Below are positions 42,828 through 51,523 of a stretch of 57,912 nucleotides of DNA, in pieces. This DNA comes from UBA2093 sp044340485 (lineage in GTDB: Bacteria > Actinomycetota > Acidimicrobiia > Acidimicrobiales > Ilumatobacteraceae): positions 1 to 57,912 of the forward strand of contig JBIITN010000012.1 of NCBI GenBank assembly GCA_044340485.1, read 5' to 3'. A program made the translations under genes and the position numbers. Numbering within the stretch: the stretch's first letter is position 1; each line of letters opens with the position of its first letter. The notes beneath the pieces were generated by a model. That model searched no databases, was not told the DNA's origin, and saw nothing but the letters and a program-made list of their open reading frames with translations.

Positions 42828-45779
42828 CTACTCAAGTTCTGAAACAGCACGACTCAGTAACTCGCGAGCCTCTGCTTGTTTCTGTTGGTAGGTCGCAAAG
42901 TCTGGTGGGGTCTTAGCCAGAGCGGCATCAGCCTCTGCAAATAGTCTCTCTGCACGAGCCAATAGATCTTGTGTAGAAGAGCCACTCGGTGGCGGTGCAA
43001 GAGTTGTGGAGGTACTGCTAGGCGCGCCAGATGATCCTGGAACGGTGGTTGTGGTTGACGGACGTGAACCTGGCGTCGTTACTCGATCACCAAGATCAAC
43101 ATTGAAACCTGGGAATAACAATTTCACAGTTTGTGTGATGTTGTCACCAATAACTGATCGTCCGTCATAGTGACCCAAGAACTTGCGGACGAATACCTGT
43201 TTTGAATCGGAGCCGTCCGGCTGTACATACATAGGTCGTAGATACATAATGCCTCTACCCACGGGAACAATTTGCAAATCGCCGTATGTGACCCGCGAAC
43301 CACGAAGGTCAAGTGGAGTAATGATTTCTGCAATTACAGGATCACTTTCAAACTCCGCAGCGACCGTTGCTGGACCAGCTGGAAGTGGAGTCCGCACGTC
43401 GTAGACGGTTATCTTCCCGTATGAACTGGGATCGCTACTGACCACCATAAACGATCGGAGTTCTTTTCGGCTTCCATCTGGTGAGAACGGAACAAATGGC
43501 CGCAGCATGGAAAACACGCCATTACCGGTAGTACCCGGTGCATGGAAGATTGTGTAGTAGGGACTAAAGCGAACAACGTTTGCATCATTTACGTTAATTG
43601 AGTCAACTTCTTGTCCGGTGGTTGTCACCGATTGAATAGGAGCTGAAGTTGTTCCTTGTGGTTCTAGTGGTGGTGCCTGGGAAATGCTCCAAGCCGCGTC
43701 ACGATTGAAGAACAACGTGGCATCGTCAAACTGGTAGCGACCGTACATGTTGGTTTGGACTCGGAACAGATCTTCGGGATAGCGAAAGTGATCACGAATA
43801 GCTGGATCAAGATCACTAATTTTTGAGAACATGCTTGGGAAAGTTGCAGCCCATGCACGGGCGATGGGATCATTTGAGTCGACAATGTAAAAGTTGAGGT
43901 CTCCCGTGTATGCGTCGACCACAACTTTCACACTGTTACGTACGTAATTAAACGAATGATTGAGGCCACTTGCACCGTTGATCTGTGTCGTATCTGCGGT
44001 TTCGGAGTACGGATAACGATTTGTTGTGGTGAAGGCATCAACAATCCATCTCACTTCACCATTAGTCACAACCGGATACGGGTCGGCGTCAAAATGAAGA
44101 AACGGAGCGACTTTTCGCACACGATCACGAACATCGCGCACCCATAACATTTCTGAGTTTTCAGTGATAAGTCGTGAACCAAACAGGTTGTATTCGCCGA
44201 AGTTCACAGCAAAGGCAACGCGACGTAGAAAACTATTCATCTTGACGCCCGAACCACCGCTGTAGGCCGACGTTGTGGATCCCGGACATGCTTGTTCTGT
44301 CTGTGATGTGCCCACAATCGCGTAATCACCGAGTCCATCGCCAAAGTACAGCTCAGGTCGACTAACTTTCAGATCGACATACGACGGACGTCCGTCATCT
44401 GTTACCACACTCGCTGGCGCTGCAATAATTCCACAACCATGGGTGTACAACAAGTGACGCGATACCCACGTACGGTTTGGAATGCCAGCGGCGTTTAATT
44501 CGCGAGAGGCAATTAACACTTGCTGAGTACGGCCGTCGATTGAATAGCGGTCAACGTCAAGGTCGCGAACGGTATAGAACGATGTCTGACCTTGATCCAA
44601 AATAAAACGATCGCGCATTTGAATGGGGTCAAGTTGGCGGATGTCGCGTAACGCGACCTCATTTTCGTTCACATCGTCTGATGACAAGGCCTCGAAAGTT
44701 GTCTCAACACGTTCTACTTCACTAATGCCCATTGCGGTTTTAGTGGCCTCAATATTGCGACCAATAAACGGCAATTCTCGGGTACTGACGTTTGGTTGCA
44801 CCACGAAACGTTGAATAACCGCCGGATATATCGTGCCTGCAACGATGGCAACAACCACCCACAAGCCCACGGCAAGTGCTGGAAGTCGCCAACCCTTTTG
44901 GCGGATGTTCCACAACAACAACACCGCCACTGCGATGGAGACAAGAATCATCAAGTTGATGGCGGGCAGTTGTGCGTTGACATCGGTATAGAGCGCACCA
45001 CGCACGACACCTCGCGTCGAACGCGTGAGATCAAATCGTGACAACCAATAGTTTGCTGCACGAATCAATGCAGCACCCGCCAATAACACTGACAAATGAA
45101 CTTTCGCCTGCGGTGATACGCGTTGCATTTTGTCTTGCGGACGAATGCTGCCATTAATGAAGTGGAAGGCGATAGTCAACAAAATGGCGAGTACTAACAT
45201 GCCGAATGCCCACGACACCACAAACTCAGCAAACGGCAATCGAAAGACGTAAAAGCCGATATTGGTGTTGAACTGCGGGTCAGCAACAGGGAACGCTTTA
45301 CCGTTCAAAAAGAGAAGCCACGACTCCCACTGGCTGGCTGCCGGAATGCCGAGCATTAATCCGATGAGCAATGAAACTGCAAGGCGTAGGCGTCCGCGAT
45401 AGCGCGATGTTGCCTCTCGCACACGCATGACTGCCTGGTCTTCCGGCGTGTTGGGCAGACTCGTTGGAGCCAGTCGATCGGCGAGCATCAAGTTGATCCA
45501 CACAAACACCGCGGCGATCAAGGTGAAGATGATTCCGAGTTCGAACTTCGCACGAATGGTGCGCCAATACACATCAGTTCGATCGACACTGTCGAACCAC
45601 AACACATTGACGTAAAAAGACGACAAGCTGCGCGCACTGAGGAAGAGAATGAGAATCGTCGCTAAGACGACAGAGATAACTACCCGGCCTTTAGAAGGGC
45701 GACGAATTCGCATTTTTGGAATGCGCGGTCCACCAAAACCGCCGTTTCCGCGAGGTGGAAGATCCGAAGGGTTACGCAC
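42828..45779 (-). CDS. UPF0182-family large membrane protein
   Basis: 983 residues from GTG. Seven or so helices fill the first 320 residues (beginning VVISVVLATILILFLSA). A large extracellular domain follows with the UPF0182 landmarks LDPIQMRDRFILDQGQTSFY, YTHGCGIIAAPAS and YFGDGLGDYAIV. A Thr/Ser/Pro-rich linker (about 885-935) leads to a final helical segment. The family is conserved in actinobacteria and some other phyla and its function is unknown. TAGCGT lies 8 bases before the start. Confidence 0.93.
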   Translation of the reverse strand: MRNPSDLPPRGNGGFGGPRIPKMRIRRPSKGRVVISVVLATILILFLSARSLSSFYVNVLWFDSVDRTDVYWRTIRAKFELGIIFTLIAAVFVWINLMLADRLAPTSLPNTPEDQAVMRVREATSRYRGRLRLAVSLLIGLMLGIPAASQWESWLLFLNGKAFPVADPQFNTNIGFYVFRLPFAEFVVSWAFGMLVLAILLTIAFHFINGSIRPQDKMQRVSPQAKVHLSVLLAGAALIRAANYWLSRFDLTRSTRGVVRGALYTDVNAQLPAINLMILVSIAVAVLLLWNIRQKGWRLPALAVGLWVVVAIVAGTIYPAVIQRFVVQPNVSTRELPFIGRNIEATKTAMGISEVERVETTFEALSSDDVNENEVALRDIRQLDPIQMRDRFILDQGQTSFYTVRDLDVDRYSIDGRTQQVLIASRELNAAGIPNRTWVSRHLLYTHGCGIIAAPASVVTDDGRPSYVDLKVSRPELYFGDGLGDYAIVGTSQTEQACPGSTTSAYSGGSGVKMNSFLRRVAFAVNFGEYNLFGSRLITENSEMLWVRDVRDRVRKVAPFLHFDADPYPVVTNGEVRWIVDAFTTTNRYPYSETADTTQINGASGLNHSFNYVRNSVKVVVDAYTGDLNFYIVDSNDPIARAWAATFPSMFSKISDLDPAIRDHFRYPEDLFRVQTNMYGRYQFDDATLFFNRDAAWSISQAPPLEPQGTTSAPIQSVTTTGQEVDSINVNDANVVRFSPYYTIFHAPGTTGNGVFSMLRPFVPFSPDGSRKELRSFMVVSSDPSSYGKITVYDVRTPLPAGPATVAAEFESDPVIAEIITPLDLRGSRVTYGDLQIVPVGRGIMYLRPMYVQPDGSDSKQVFVRKFLGHYDGRSVIGDNITQTVKLLFPGFNVDLGDRVTTPGSRPSTTTTVPGSSGAPSSTSTTLAPPPSGSSTQDLLARAERLFAEADAALAKTPPDFATYQQKQAEARELLSRAVSELE

Positions 45780-45787
45780 GCATTAGA

Positions 45788-45793
45788 ACGCTA
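45788..45793 (-). promoter_or_regulatory. -10 box TAGCGT of the UPF0182 gene
   Basis: Minus strand TAGCGT is 8 bases before the GTG at 45779 and overlaps the end of the upstream DivIVA-like gene. Confidence 0.45.
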
Positions 45794-47773
45794 GTGCGAG
45801 ATTGGGCAAACGAGACAGCGGCATCCGGCATGAGCCAAAGGATGTCGGTGCCCTGTTGGGAAATCTGCACCAATTACGACATCATCTGCAAGAGCATTGT
45901 CGTCACAATCGGCACAGCAACCCTCTGTAGGGCTAACTGTCCACGTGATTTGGGCCCCAGATTCAAGAGAGAAATACGCACCACAACTAAATGCCGCACA
46001 AGCGACGTCGTCAACGTGTTCGTCGAGAGATGACATTTTCCACTCTCGATATACGTCACGCATCAGACTTGCCAAAATATCGCGGTCGCCTTCTGCCTCG
46101 CCAATCGCAATCCGCGTGTCTTCGCGGAATTTAGCAACCAGAGAGTCAGCAATAGCCCTGATAACCACTGCGTTCAGATCTTTGGTGGTGATCCGACGCG
46201 ATGAACCACCAAAAGCTTTCATCGATTTAGCACCTTCAGTGGCAGCTTTCATCATCTCATTTGCAATCGCATCGCAATACCGTTGTGCTTGCTCCTCAAC
46301 TGTCCCGAGCACAGCACCAATTTCTAGCGATGAACGCTTCTTGCGTAAATGCTCAAGAACATTGTTTTGTTCATCAGCAAGAACTCGCTTGAGTTTGCGT
46401 GAAAACTGGACAACTAGTGGCGCCAGTGCCTCGTCACGCGTGGCAAACAGCGCAGGATTAGCAACGCGCTTACTGGGCTTCGGTGCCGCAATTGCCGCGG
46501 CGGCCGCGGCGACTTTCGAGGTGGAGTCTGCTCGGAGGCGCGCAAAGATGTCGTTGACTTTTTCTGTGTCAACTTTGTTGGCTACTTCAGCGGGTTCTGC
46601 AACCTGTTCAATGTCGTCGACTGCTGCGATTTCTTCAATGTCGTCTGCTTCGGCTTGAACTTCTTCTACTTCAGGCAAAGATGGAGCAGTACGTTCACGA
46701 CCAAATAACGACACCACATTAGACATACCTTGTTCGTCGCTATCGGTTGGTTTGTCGCTATCGGTTGGTTCGTCGCTATCGGTTGGTTTGTCGCTATCGG
46801 TTGGTTTGTCGCTATCGGTTGGTTCCCCAACGATCGTGTTTTCACTTTGGACTTCAACAATTTCAACAACAACTTCGTCTACTGCAAGTTCCGCGATTTC
46901 TTCAACTTCAACTGCGTGATCAAATATTTCGGTGACGATCTCTTCAACTATCTCATCTGAAATAACCGATTCCTTGATCACAAGATCGGTTGATGTATTG
47001 ATCGTGTGTGTTTCAACATTTGCAGACGGAACATCTTCGTTCTCGCGATCAAAAACTCCAACCGAAGGATGATCGGGATTAATCACAGGAACAGGACCGG
47101 TAACAGGCGTCAAATTCACAATAAATTCAGGCTCATCATGAGCGTCTGTTAATCCGTTAATGACATCTGCACTGGCTAAACGAGCACGCTCAAATGCGCT
47201 GAGCAAACGATCACGACCATGCAACAACTGTTCTATTTGTGCACGTGCAGCATCACGACGACGTGACAACTCGGACAAGACTTTTTCACGATACTCGCGC
47301 GCCTCATTCACCATGTCACGGCCTTGCTGCTTTGCCATCTCGATTTCCGCTTCAGCATCTGCAGCAGCGTCATCACGAATCCGTTGTGCTTCTAACGTTG
47401 CTGATTCACGAATACGCGATGCGTCTTCAGCGGCATCTTTTACAAGACGAGTTGCGCTCTCTTCAGCACGTTCACGAATCTGAGAACTTGCGTCACGAGC
47501 AGTTGACAACACGCGTGCGGCCTCTTCGCCCAAAAGCGTCGTGACGGTCTCTTCATCGAGACGACCAGGCGACGACATCCCACGCGTTTGCATGGCGCGC
47601 ATCTCGGTCTCCAAAAAACGTTCCCGCTCTTGCAGACGGGCCAGTTCGGCGGCCACCATGCGCAGGAAATCGCGAACTTCCCCTTGGTCAAATCCACGGC
47701 GGGCAGCAGGAAAACTTGCAGCACCTACCGCCGCGGGAGACGAGGGATCGGGTCGCGAAAAAGAGATGGCCAT
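45791..47773 (-). CDS. DivIVA-like coiled-coil protein fused to a Mu F/gp7-like C-terminal domain
   Basis: 660 residues; ATG 6 bases after GGAG. Residues 18-60 match the DivIVA head (ARRGFDQGEVRDFLRMVAAEL). A long charged coiled coil follows (about 60-210), then an acidic disordered stretch (about 225-430) with five TDSDKP-type hexapeptides. Residues about 465-660 form a separate domain: helices first, then a Cys/His-rich end with C619, C620, C623, H642, H644, H648, C651, C653 and C656, the last part reading HPLAHAGCRC. W...C..C...P..H..CRC is the pattern of phage Mu F/SPP1 gp7 minor-head proteins. No other phage gene is near. A polar scaffold role is suggested by the head; the tail's role is unknown. 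Confidence 0.8.
   Translation of the reverse strand: MAISFSRPDPSSPAAVGAASFPAARRGFDQGEVRDFLRMVAAELARLQERERFLETEMRAMQTRGMSSPGRLDEETVTTLLGEEAARVLSTARDASSQIRERAEESATRLVKDAAEDASRIRESATLEAQRIRDDAAADAEAEIEMAKQQGRDMVNEAREYREKVLSELSRRRDAARAQIEQLLHGRDRLLSAFERARLASADVINGLTDAHDEPEFIVNLTPVTGPVPVINPDHPSVGVFDRENEDVPSANVETHTINTSTDLVIKESVISDEIVEEIVTEIFDHAVEVEEIAELAVDEVVVEIVEVQSENTIVGEPTDSDKPTDSDKPTDSDEPTDSDKPTDSDEQGMSNVVSLFGRERTAPSLPEVEEVQAEADDIEEIAAVDDIEQVAEPAEVANKVDTEKVNDIFARLRADSTSKVAAAAAAIAAPKPSKRVANPALFATRDEALAPLVVQFSRKLKRVLADEQNNVLEHLRKKRSSLEIGAVLGTVEEQAQRYCDAIANEMMKAATEGAKSMKAFGGSSRRITTKDLNAVVIRAIADSLVAKFREDTRIAIGEAEGDRDILASLMRDVYREWKMSSLDEHVDDVACAAFSCGAYFSLESGAQITWTVSPTEGCCADCDDNALADDVVIGADFPTGHRHPLAHAGCRCLVCPISH
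46734..46823 (-). repeat. Five tandem 18-base repeats (TDSDKP/EP coding)
   Basis: Five units of 18 bases, differing only at one or two positions, encode TDSDKP, TDSDKP, TDSDEP, TDSDKP and TDSDEQ in the acidic linker. Near-identity at silent sites points to recent slippage, so copy number may vary between strains. Confidence 0.95.
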
Positions 47774-47839
47774 GGCAACTCCAAGAGTAAAGCGAGAAAC
47801 AGCGAGAATGGTGGCAATCCTGTGGATGACGCCAGCACG

Positions 47840-48979
47840 TCACTCGGGCAACGGATCTCCCCCGTTCTCACGCAGTGCATTCAAAGCGTCCTGCAACGTG
47901 GCGACGGGAACCACTTTTACCCTAGATCCGACAGCCTTGCGTACTTCATCAATCACACTTTGTGATTGATCGGCGGGAATGAGAAACAGCGTCGCTCCTG
48001 CATCACGTACCGCCACCGCTTTTTGGCGTACGGCACCGACAGCACCGACAGCCTCGCGGTCATTAATGGTCCCAGTAGCAGCCACTTTCCCTCGCCCCAT
48101 CAAATTGCCCTCAGTCAATTCATCAAGAACCGCGAGAGTAAAGGCAAGACCCGCTGATGGGCCACCGATGTCTGATGTGGAAATACCAACGTCAAATGGC
48201 AACTGCACTGTGCGGGTATCAACAGGAATGAACCCAATAATTGCCTTCGTTGCGTCACTCGGATTAACAATGGTCCGCACGATTCTCGTGACGATGGCGT
48301 CTGACCCATTGGCCGTGACCTTTATCTCGATTTCATCTCCTGGCAATAATTTTTCTGATACCGGATAAATGTCTGACAACACATTCACTGGTGTACCGCC
48401 GAGTTCAACAATGGTGTCACCAACATTCAACACTTCACATGCACTTTTCGGATGTGGTGCTTCTTCGCAGATCACATCTGCCACAATTGCTGGCCCCATA
48501 ATGAGTTCCACATCGAATCCGAGACGCTTGAGCGCTACGTATTCGGCAATTTGTTTAGAACTCACCATTGCCTGCTGGTTCAGCACTCGCTGGTTAGCCG
48601 GTGTTTGATTCCCGAAACGTTCTTCATAAGTGTCCACTTGTACGTCGGGATCAAGCCAGCCGACAAACGAATCAAGAGCGGATAGTTTTCCGCCGTATGC
48701 CGTCACAAAGTTGACACCATTTTCGGCTGTAAAACGCTGTGGCGGGTCTTGTTCTCCAGCAACAAACTCAATGCGCGGTCCTACCGCCAGCGCTTCTCCC
48801 GGAGCAAGTTCCCAGCGTGAAATACGCGTTAATGACGCAATAACAATCACGAAGAGAATCAACCACGACAACGTGAGAAGTGGCAACGCCACATACAAAC
48901 GACGGGTGCTTCCACGATCTTGTGATGCACCTGTCGACAACGGTGTGGGTGGCGGGAGGGGTACGCTTGAGTCTGTCAT
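47840..48979 (-). CDS. PDZ and Lon-type protease (YlbL-like)
   Basis: 379 residues from the ATG at 48979. An N-terminal membrane helix (about 25-48) anchors an extracellular PDZ domain (about 165-235, LNVGDTIVELGGTPV). A Lon-type serine/lysine protease domain follows, with the nucleophile in GGPSAGLAFTLAVLDELTEG and the lysine in GAVRQKAVAVRDAG. Length and order match the YlbL group of membrane-anchored S16 proteases. No ATPase domain is present. The ATG overlaps that of the divergent gene. Confidence 0.93.
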   Translation of the reverse strand: MTDSSVPLPPPTPLSTGASQDRGSTRRLYVALPLLTLSWLILFVIVIASLTRISRWELAPGEALAVGPRIEFVAGEQDPPQRFTAENGVNFVTAYGGKLSALDSFVGWLDPDVQVDTYEERFGNQTPANQRVLNQQAMVSSKQIAEYVALKRLGFDVELIMGPAIVADVICEEAPHPKSACEVLNVGDTIVELGGTPVNVLSDIYPVSEKLLPGDEIEIKVTANGSDAIVTRIVRTIVNPSDATKAIIGFIPVDTRTVQLPFDVGISTSDIGGPSAGLAFTLAVLDELTEGNLMGRGKVAATGTINDREAVGAVGAVRQKAVAVRDAGATLFLIPADQSQSVIDEVRKAVGSRVKVVPVATLQDALNALRENGGDPLPE

Positions 48980-49280
48980 GAACGTGTTTGCTTCACTTTC
49001 TGGAACCGATGTTACGGTTCGCGCGGCGTGGGTCGTTGCCTGTGCAATTGTCGCGCTCACTGTGATCAGTCGTATGAAGCCTGCCACGCCTCGTCGCCCT
49101 GTGGTGGTGCGGGTCGATCAAAAGCCAACACCTCTCTATAAAGAACCTGAAAAGAATCGCAAATTGCAGTCCGCTGGCTTTCTCAGTGCCGGATCGCTCA
49201 TTGTCGGCGCGCTTATTGCCTGCGTTATTGCGTTTGTTCTCCTCTTTGCAACTAACGCTCTCAGCGAGTTCGGTCGTTGA
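48978..49280 (+). CDS. Small two-helix membrane protein
   Basis: 100 residues from the ATG at 48978. A hydrophobic helix (about 14-31, RAAWVVACAIVALTVISR), a basic Pro-rich loop and a second helix (about 70-92) are visible. No known domain. It shares its start codon bases with the YlbL-like protease on the other strand and overlaps the HEAT gene by 4 bases. The three genes may be functionally tied, but this is inference. Confidence 0.7.
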   Translation: MNVFASLSGTDVTVRAAWVVACAIVALTVISRMKPATPRRPVVVRVDQKPTPLYKEPEKNRKLQSAGFLSAGSLIVGALIACVIAFVLLFATNALSEFGR

Positions 49281-49891
49281 CGACCCACCCATCCTCTGAC
49301 CCCGATAGCGAGCGATACGCCGTTATCCGTGCAGGTTTTGATGGAGACCACAAAACTGCCCGGCAGGCTCTTGACCACGGTGACCCGCTGGTGCGTGTCA
49401 GTGCACTGCGTGCGCTCGCACGTCTCGGCCACATTCAAGACGATGACCTCATGATCGCTACACGCGACAACGACAGTGCCGTTCGGCGATGCGGTGCGGA
49501 ATTATCAGCCACGCATCCACATGTTGATTTGGTGCCACTGCTCGCCGATACAGACATTTTTGTGGCGGAAATGGTTGCATGGGCGATGGGTGAACGAGAA
49601 CAACCGTCCGACAACGATGTCTTGGCACTGATTGATGCGGTGTATCACCACAAAGAAGTTCTGGTACGCGAAGCAGCAACTGCTGCATTGGGCTCACTAG
49701 GCGACGCTCGTGGACTGCCAGCAATACTTCATGCGTGTACAGACAAACCTGCTGTGCGACGTAGAGCAGTGCTGGCCCTGGCCCCGTTTGACGGCCCAGA
49801 GGTAGACGCTGCGCTCGAGACAGCGAAAACAGATCGTGATTGGCAAGTGCGTCAAAATGCAGAAGACATGCTTCATCCGCGCGGGTATTAA
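49277..49891 (+). CDS. HEAT-repeat protein
   Basis: 204 residues from a TTG that forms a TTGA overlap with the preceding stop. About five HEAT-like helical pairs are visible, for example DPLVRVSALRALARLGHI and KEVLVREAATAALGSLGDA, then PAVRRRAVLALAPF and WQVRQNAEDML. It is probably a protein-binding solenoid; the lyase type of HEAT protein acting on phycobilins is not expected here. Confidence 0.88.
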   Translation: MTTHPSSDPDSERYAVIRAGFDGDHKTARQALDHGDPLVRVSALRALARLGHIQDDDLMIATRDNDSAVRRCGAELSATHPHVDLVPLLADTDIFVAEMVAWAMGEREQPSDNDVLALIDAVYHHKEVLVREAATAALGSLGDARGLPAILHACTDKPAVRRRAVLALAPFDGPEVDAALETAKTDRDWQVRQNAEDMLHPRGY

Positions 49892-49935
49892 TCGGAACAG
49901 TGATTAAACAGTGCAGTGACTGAGATGCGCAGCTC

Positions 49936-50538
49936 TCAACACTCCTCACGCACATAACAACCAGGAAGATGGTCATTCACCATCCCTACTGCTTGCATAA
50001 GCGCATACATCGTTGTTGGTCCCACAAACTTCCAACCGCGTTTTTTCAACGCCTTCGATAGATCTGTAGATGACTGTGTAACAGCAGGAATACCAGATGC
50101 ATGAGTGTTGCCCACGGCGAGATCTTTACCTGTTGGCACAAATGACCACATAAAGTCACTCAGTGATCCTTCTTGTTCGATCAGTTCACAACATCGTTGA
50201 GCGTTGTTGATTGTGGCTTCAATTTTTCCCCGATGCCGAATAATTCCTTCATTTTTCAGCAATCGTTCAACATCCCGTGAAGTGAATTTTGCAACCTTTT
50301 GAAAATCAAATTGAGAAAATGCGTCACGAAATCCCTCACGCCTACGGAGAATGGTGATCCAACTCAATCCCGACTGAAACCCTTCAAGACAGATCTTCTC
50401 GAAAAGTCGTTGGTCATCTCGCACAACTCGTCCCCACTCGTTGTCGTGATACTGCACATACATCTCGTCATCGCCGCACCACCAACAGCGAGTGTGTCCA
50501 TCACCGCCTGTATGCAACCAATCACTAAAGTTTCCCAT
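49936..50538 (-). CDS. tag: DNA-3-methyladenine glycosylase I
   Basis: 200 residues. It excises 3-methyladenine from DNA. CWWCGDDEMYVQYHDNEWG contains the zinc-binding Cys and the catalytic-pocket residues. FQSGLSWITILRRREGFRDAF and IIRHRGKIEATINNA follow, as in the E. coli enzyme, with VNDHLPGC supplying the later zinc ligands. Full length is normal. Confidence 0.95.
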   Translation of the reverse strand: MGNFSDWLHTGGDGHTRCWWCGDDEMYVQYHDNEWGRVVRDDQRLFEKICLEGFQSGLSWITILRRREGFRDAFSQFDFQKVAKFTSRDVERLLKNEGIIRHRGKIEATINNAQRCCELIEQEGSLSDFMWSFVPTGKDLAVGNTHASGIPAVTQSSTDLSKALKKRGWKFVGPTTMYALMQAVGMVNDHLPGCYVREEC

Positions 50539-50545
50539 GGTCGCA

Positions 50546-50551
50546 ACAGTA
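50546..50551 (-). promoter_or_regulatory. -10 box TACTGT of tag
   Basis: Minus strand TACTGT is 7 bases before the ATG at 50538. Confidence 0.5.
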
Positions 50552-50573
50552 GAGCAGATGACCGATTCCTTCG

Positions 50574-50579
50574 TAGAGT
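50574..50579 (+). promoter_or_regulatory. -10 box TAGAGT of the BtuF-like gene
   Basis: TAGAGT, then GAGATC, then ATG at 50586; back to back with the tag box 22 bases away. Confidence 0.5.
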
Positions 50580-50585
50580 GAGATC

Positions 50586-51476
50586 ATGCGCATCGTGTCG
50601 CTTCTTCCATCCACTACCGAGATTGTCTGCGATTTAGGTCTTTCCGACCAGTTGCTTGGTGTCACTGTTGAATGCAATTGGCCCACCGGTGTGCGTGACG
50701 GTCGCGAAATTGTTGTCGGGACATTTTCTGATCCATCGATGACCCCAGCAGAAATCGATGCAATCGTCCGACAACGCATGGCGGACGGTCTTGATTTGTA
50801 TGAATTAGACGATGACGCATTAGCTCGCTGTAACCCAGAACTGATCCTTAGCCAAGATCTATGTCGAGTATGCGCAGTAGCAAGCGGTGACGTAGATGCT
50901 GCCGTACAGCGATTGAACTGCAATGCAAACGTGCTGCAAATTGATCCACAAAATTTGGACGAGGTAATTGAGTCCATCAACACCATTGCAATCGCTGCTG
51001 GTGTTCCTGACCGCGGCGCGAAGTACTGCGAGGAACTTCGATCGCGTCTACGTGACGTCGAACGTGCGGTGTCGTTAACTTCTCCAACAACACGACCAAA
51101 GGTTTTCGTTTTGGAATGGATCGAACCGCCTTTTGGTGCCGGACACTGGGTACCCGACATCATCAGTAGTGCAGGTGGAATTCCGGTGGTGGCTCGTCCG
51201 GGACAGCGGTCGGTGCAAACAACATGGACTGAGATTGCAGCCGCATCTCCCGATGTGGTCATAGTTTCTCCCTGCGGCTATGGACTCAACGCGTCGGCTG
51301 ATCAGGCACGCGCAGTGATCGACAAGCTTCCAAACACCGCACAAGTGTGGGCAATTGATGCCGATGCGGTGATGGTACGTCCGGGACCGCGCTTAGTAGA
51401 CGGTGTTGAAGCAATCGCTGCGATGTTGCACGGCATTAACGAAGTGCCTGCACACGTGTTACGTCGAGTGCAGTAA
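50586..51476 (+). CDS. BtuF-like corrinoid-binding-type protein without signal peptide
   Basis: 296 residues. It has the periplasmic-binding fold of the BtuF/FhuD group: RIVSLLPSTTEIVCDLGL at the start, NPELILSQDLCRVCAV in the first lobe and PKVFVLEWIEPPFGAGHWVPD in the second. No signal peptide or lipobox precedes the fold, so it is cytoplasmic, unlike true ABC binding proteins. No ABC permease is adjacent. Signal-less members of this family are common and their function is uncertain; corrinoid or tetrapyrrole binding is plausible. Confidence 0.85.
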   Translation: MRIVSLLPSTTEIVCDLGLSDQLLGVTVECNWPTGVRDGREIVVGTFSDPSMTPAEIDAIVRQRMADGLDLYELDDDALARCNPELILSQDLCRVCAVASGDVDAAVQRLNCNANVLQIDPQNLDEVIESINTIAIAAGVPDRGAKYCEELRSRLRDVERAVSLTSPTTRPKVFVLEWIEPPFGAGHWVPDIISSAGGIPVVARPGQRSVQTTWTEIAAASPDVVIVSPCGYGLNASADQARAVIDKLPNTAQVWAIDADAVMVRPGPRLVDGVEAIAAMLHGINEVPAHVLRRVQ

Positions 51477-51523
51477 CTGCAGCGCGTGTGACACGAGCCG
51501 TTCACTACAGAACTGCTATCGCA

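Noticed and set aside
45897..46658. 253-residue frame opposite the DivIVA-like gene
   Set aside because: Ser/Arg-rich, antisense to a well-supported gene and with no recognisable domain; typical shadow of alanine/glutamate-rich coding DNA.
46730..46960. Repetitive hydrophobic frame (VAIGWF repeats) opposite the TDSD repeats
   Set aside because: It is only the antisense reading of the 18-base repeats.
45791..47773. Prophage remnant because of the Mu F-like tail
   Set aside because: No integrase, portal, capsid, tail or attachment site nearby; flanking genes are ordinary chromosomal genes.
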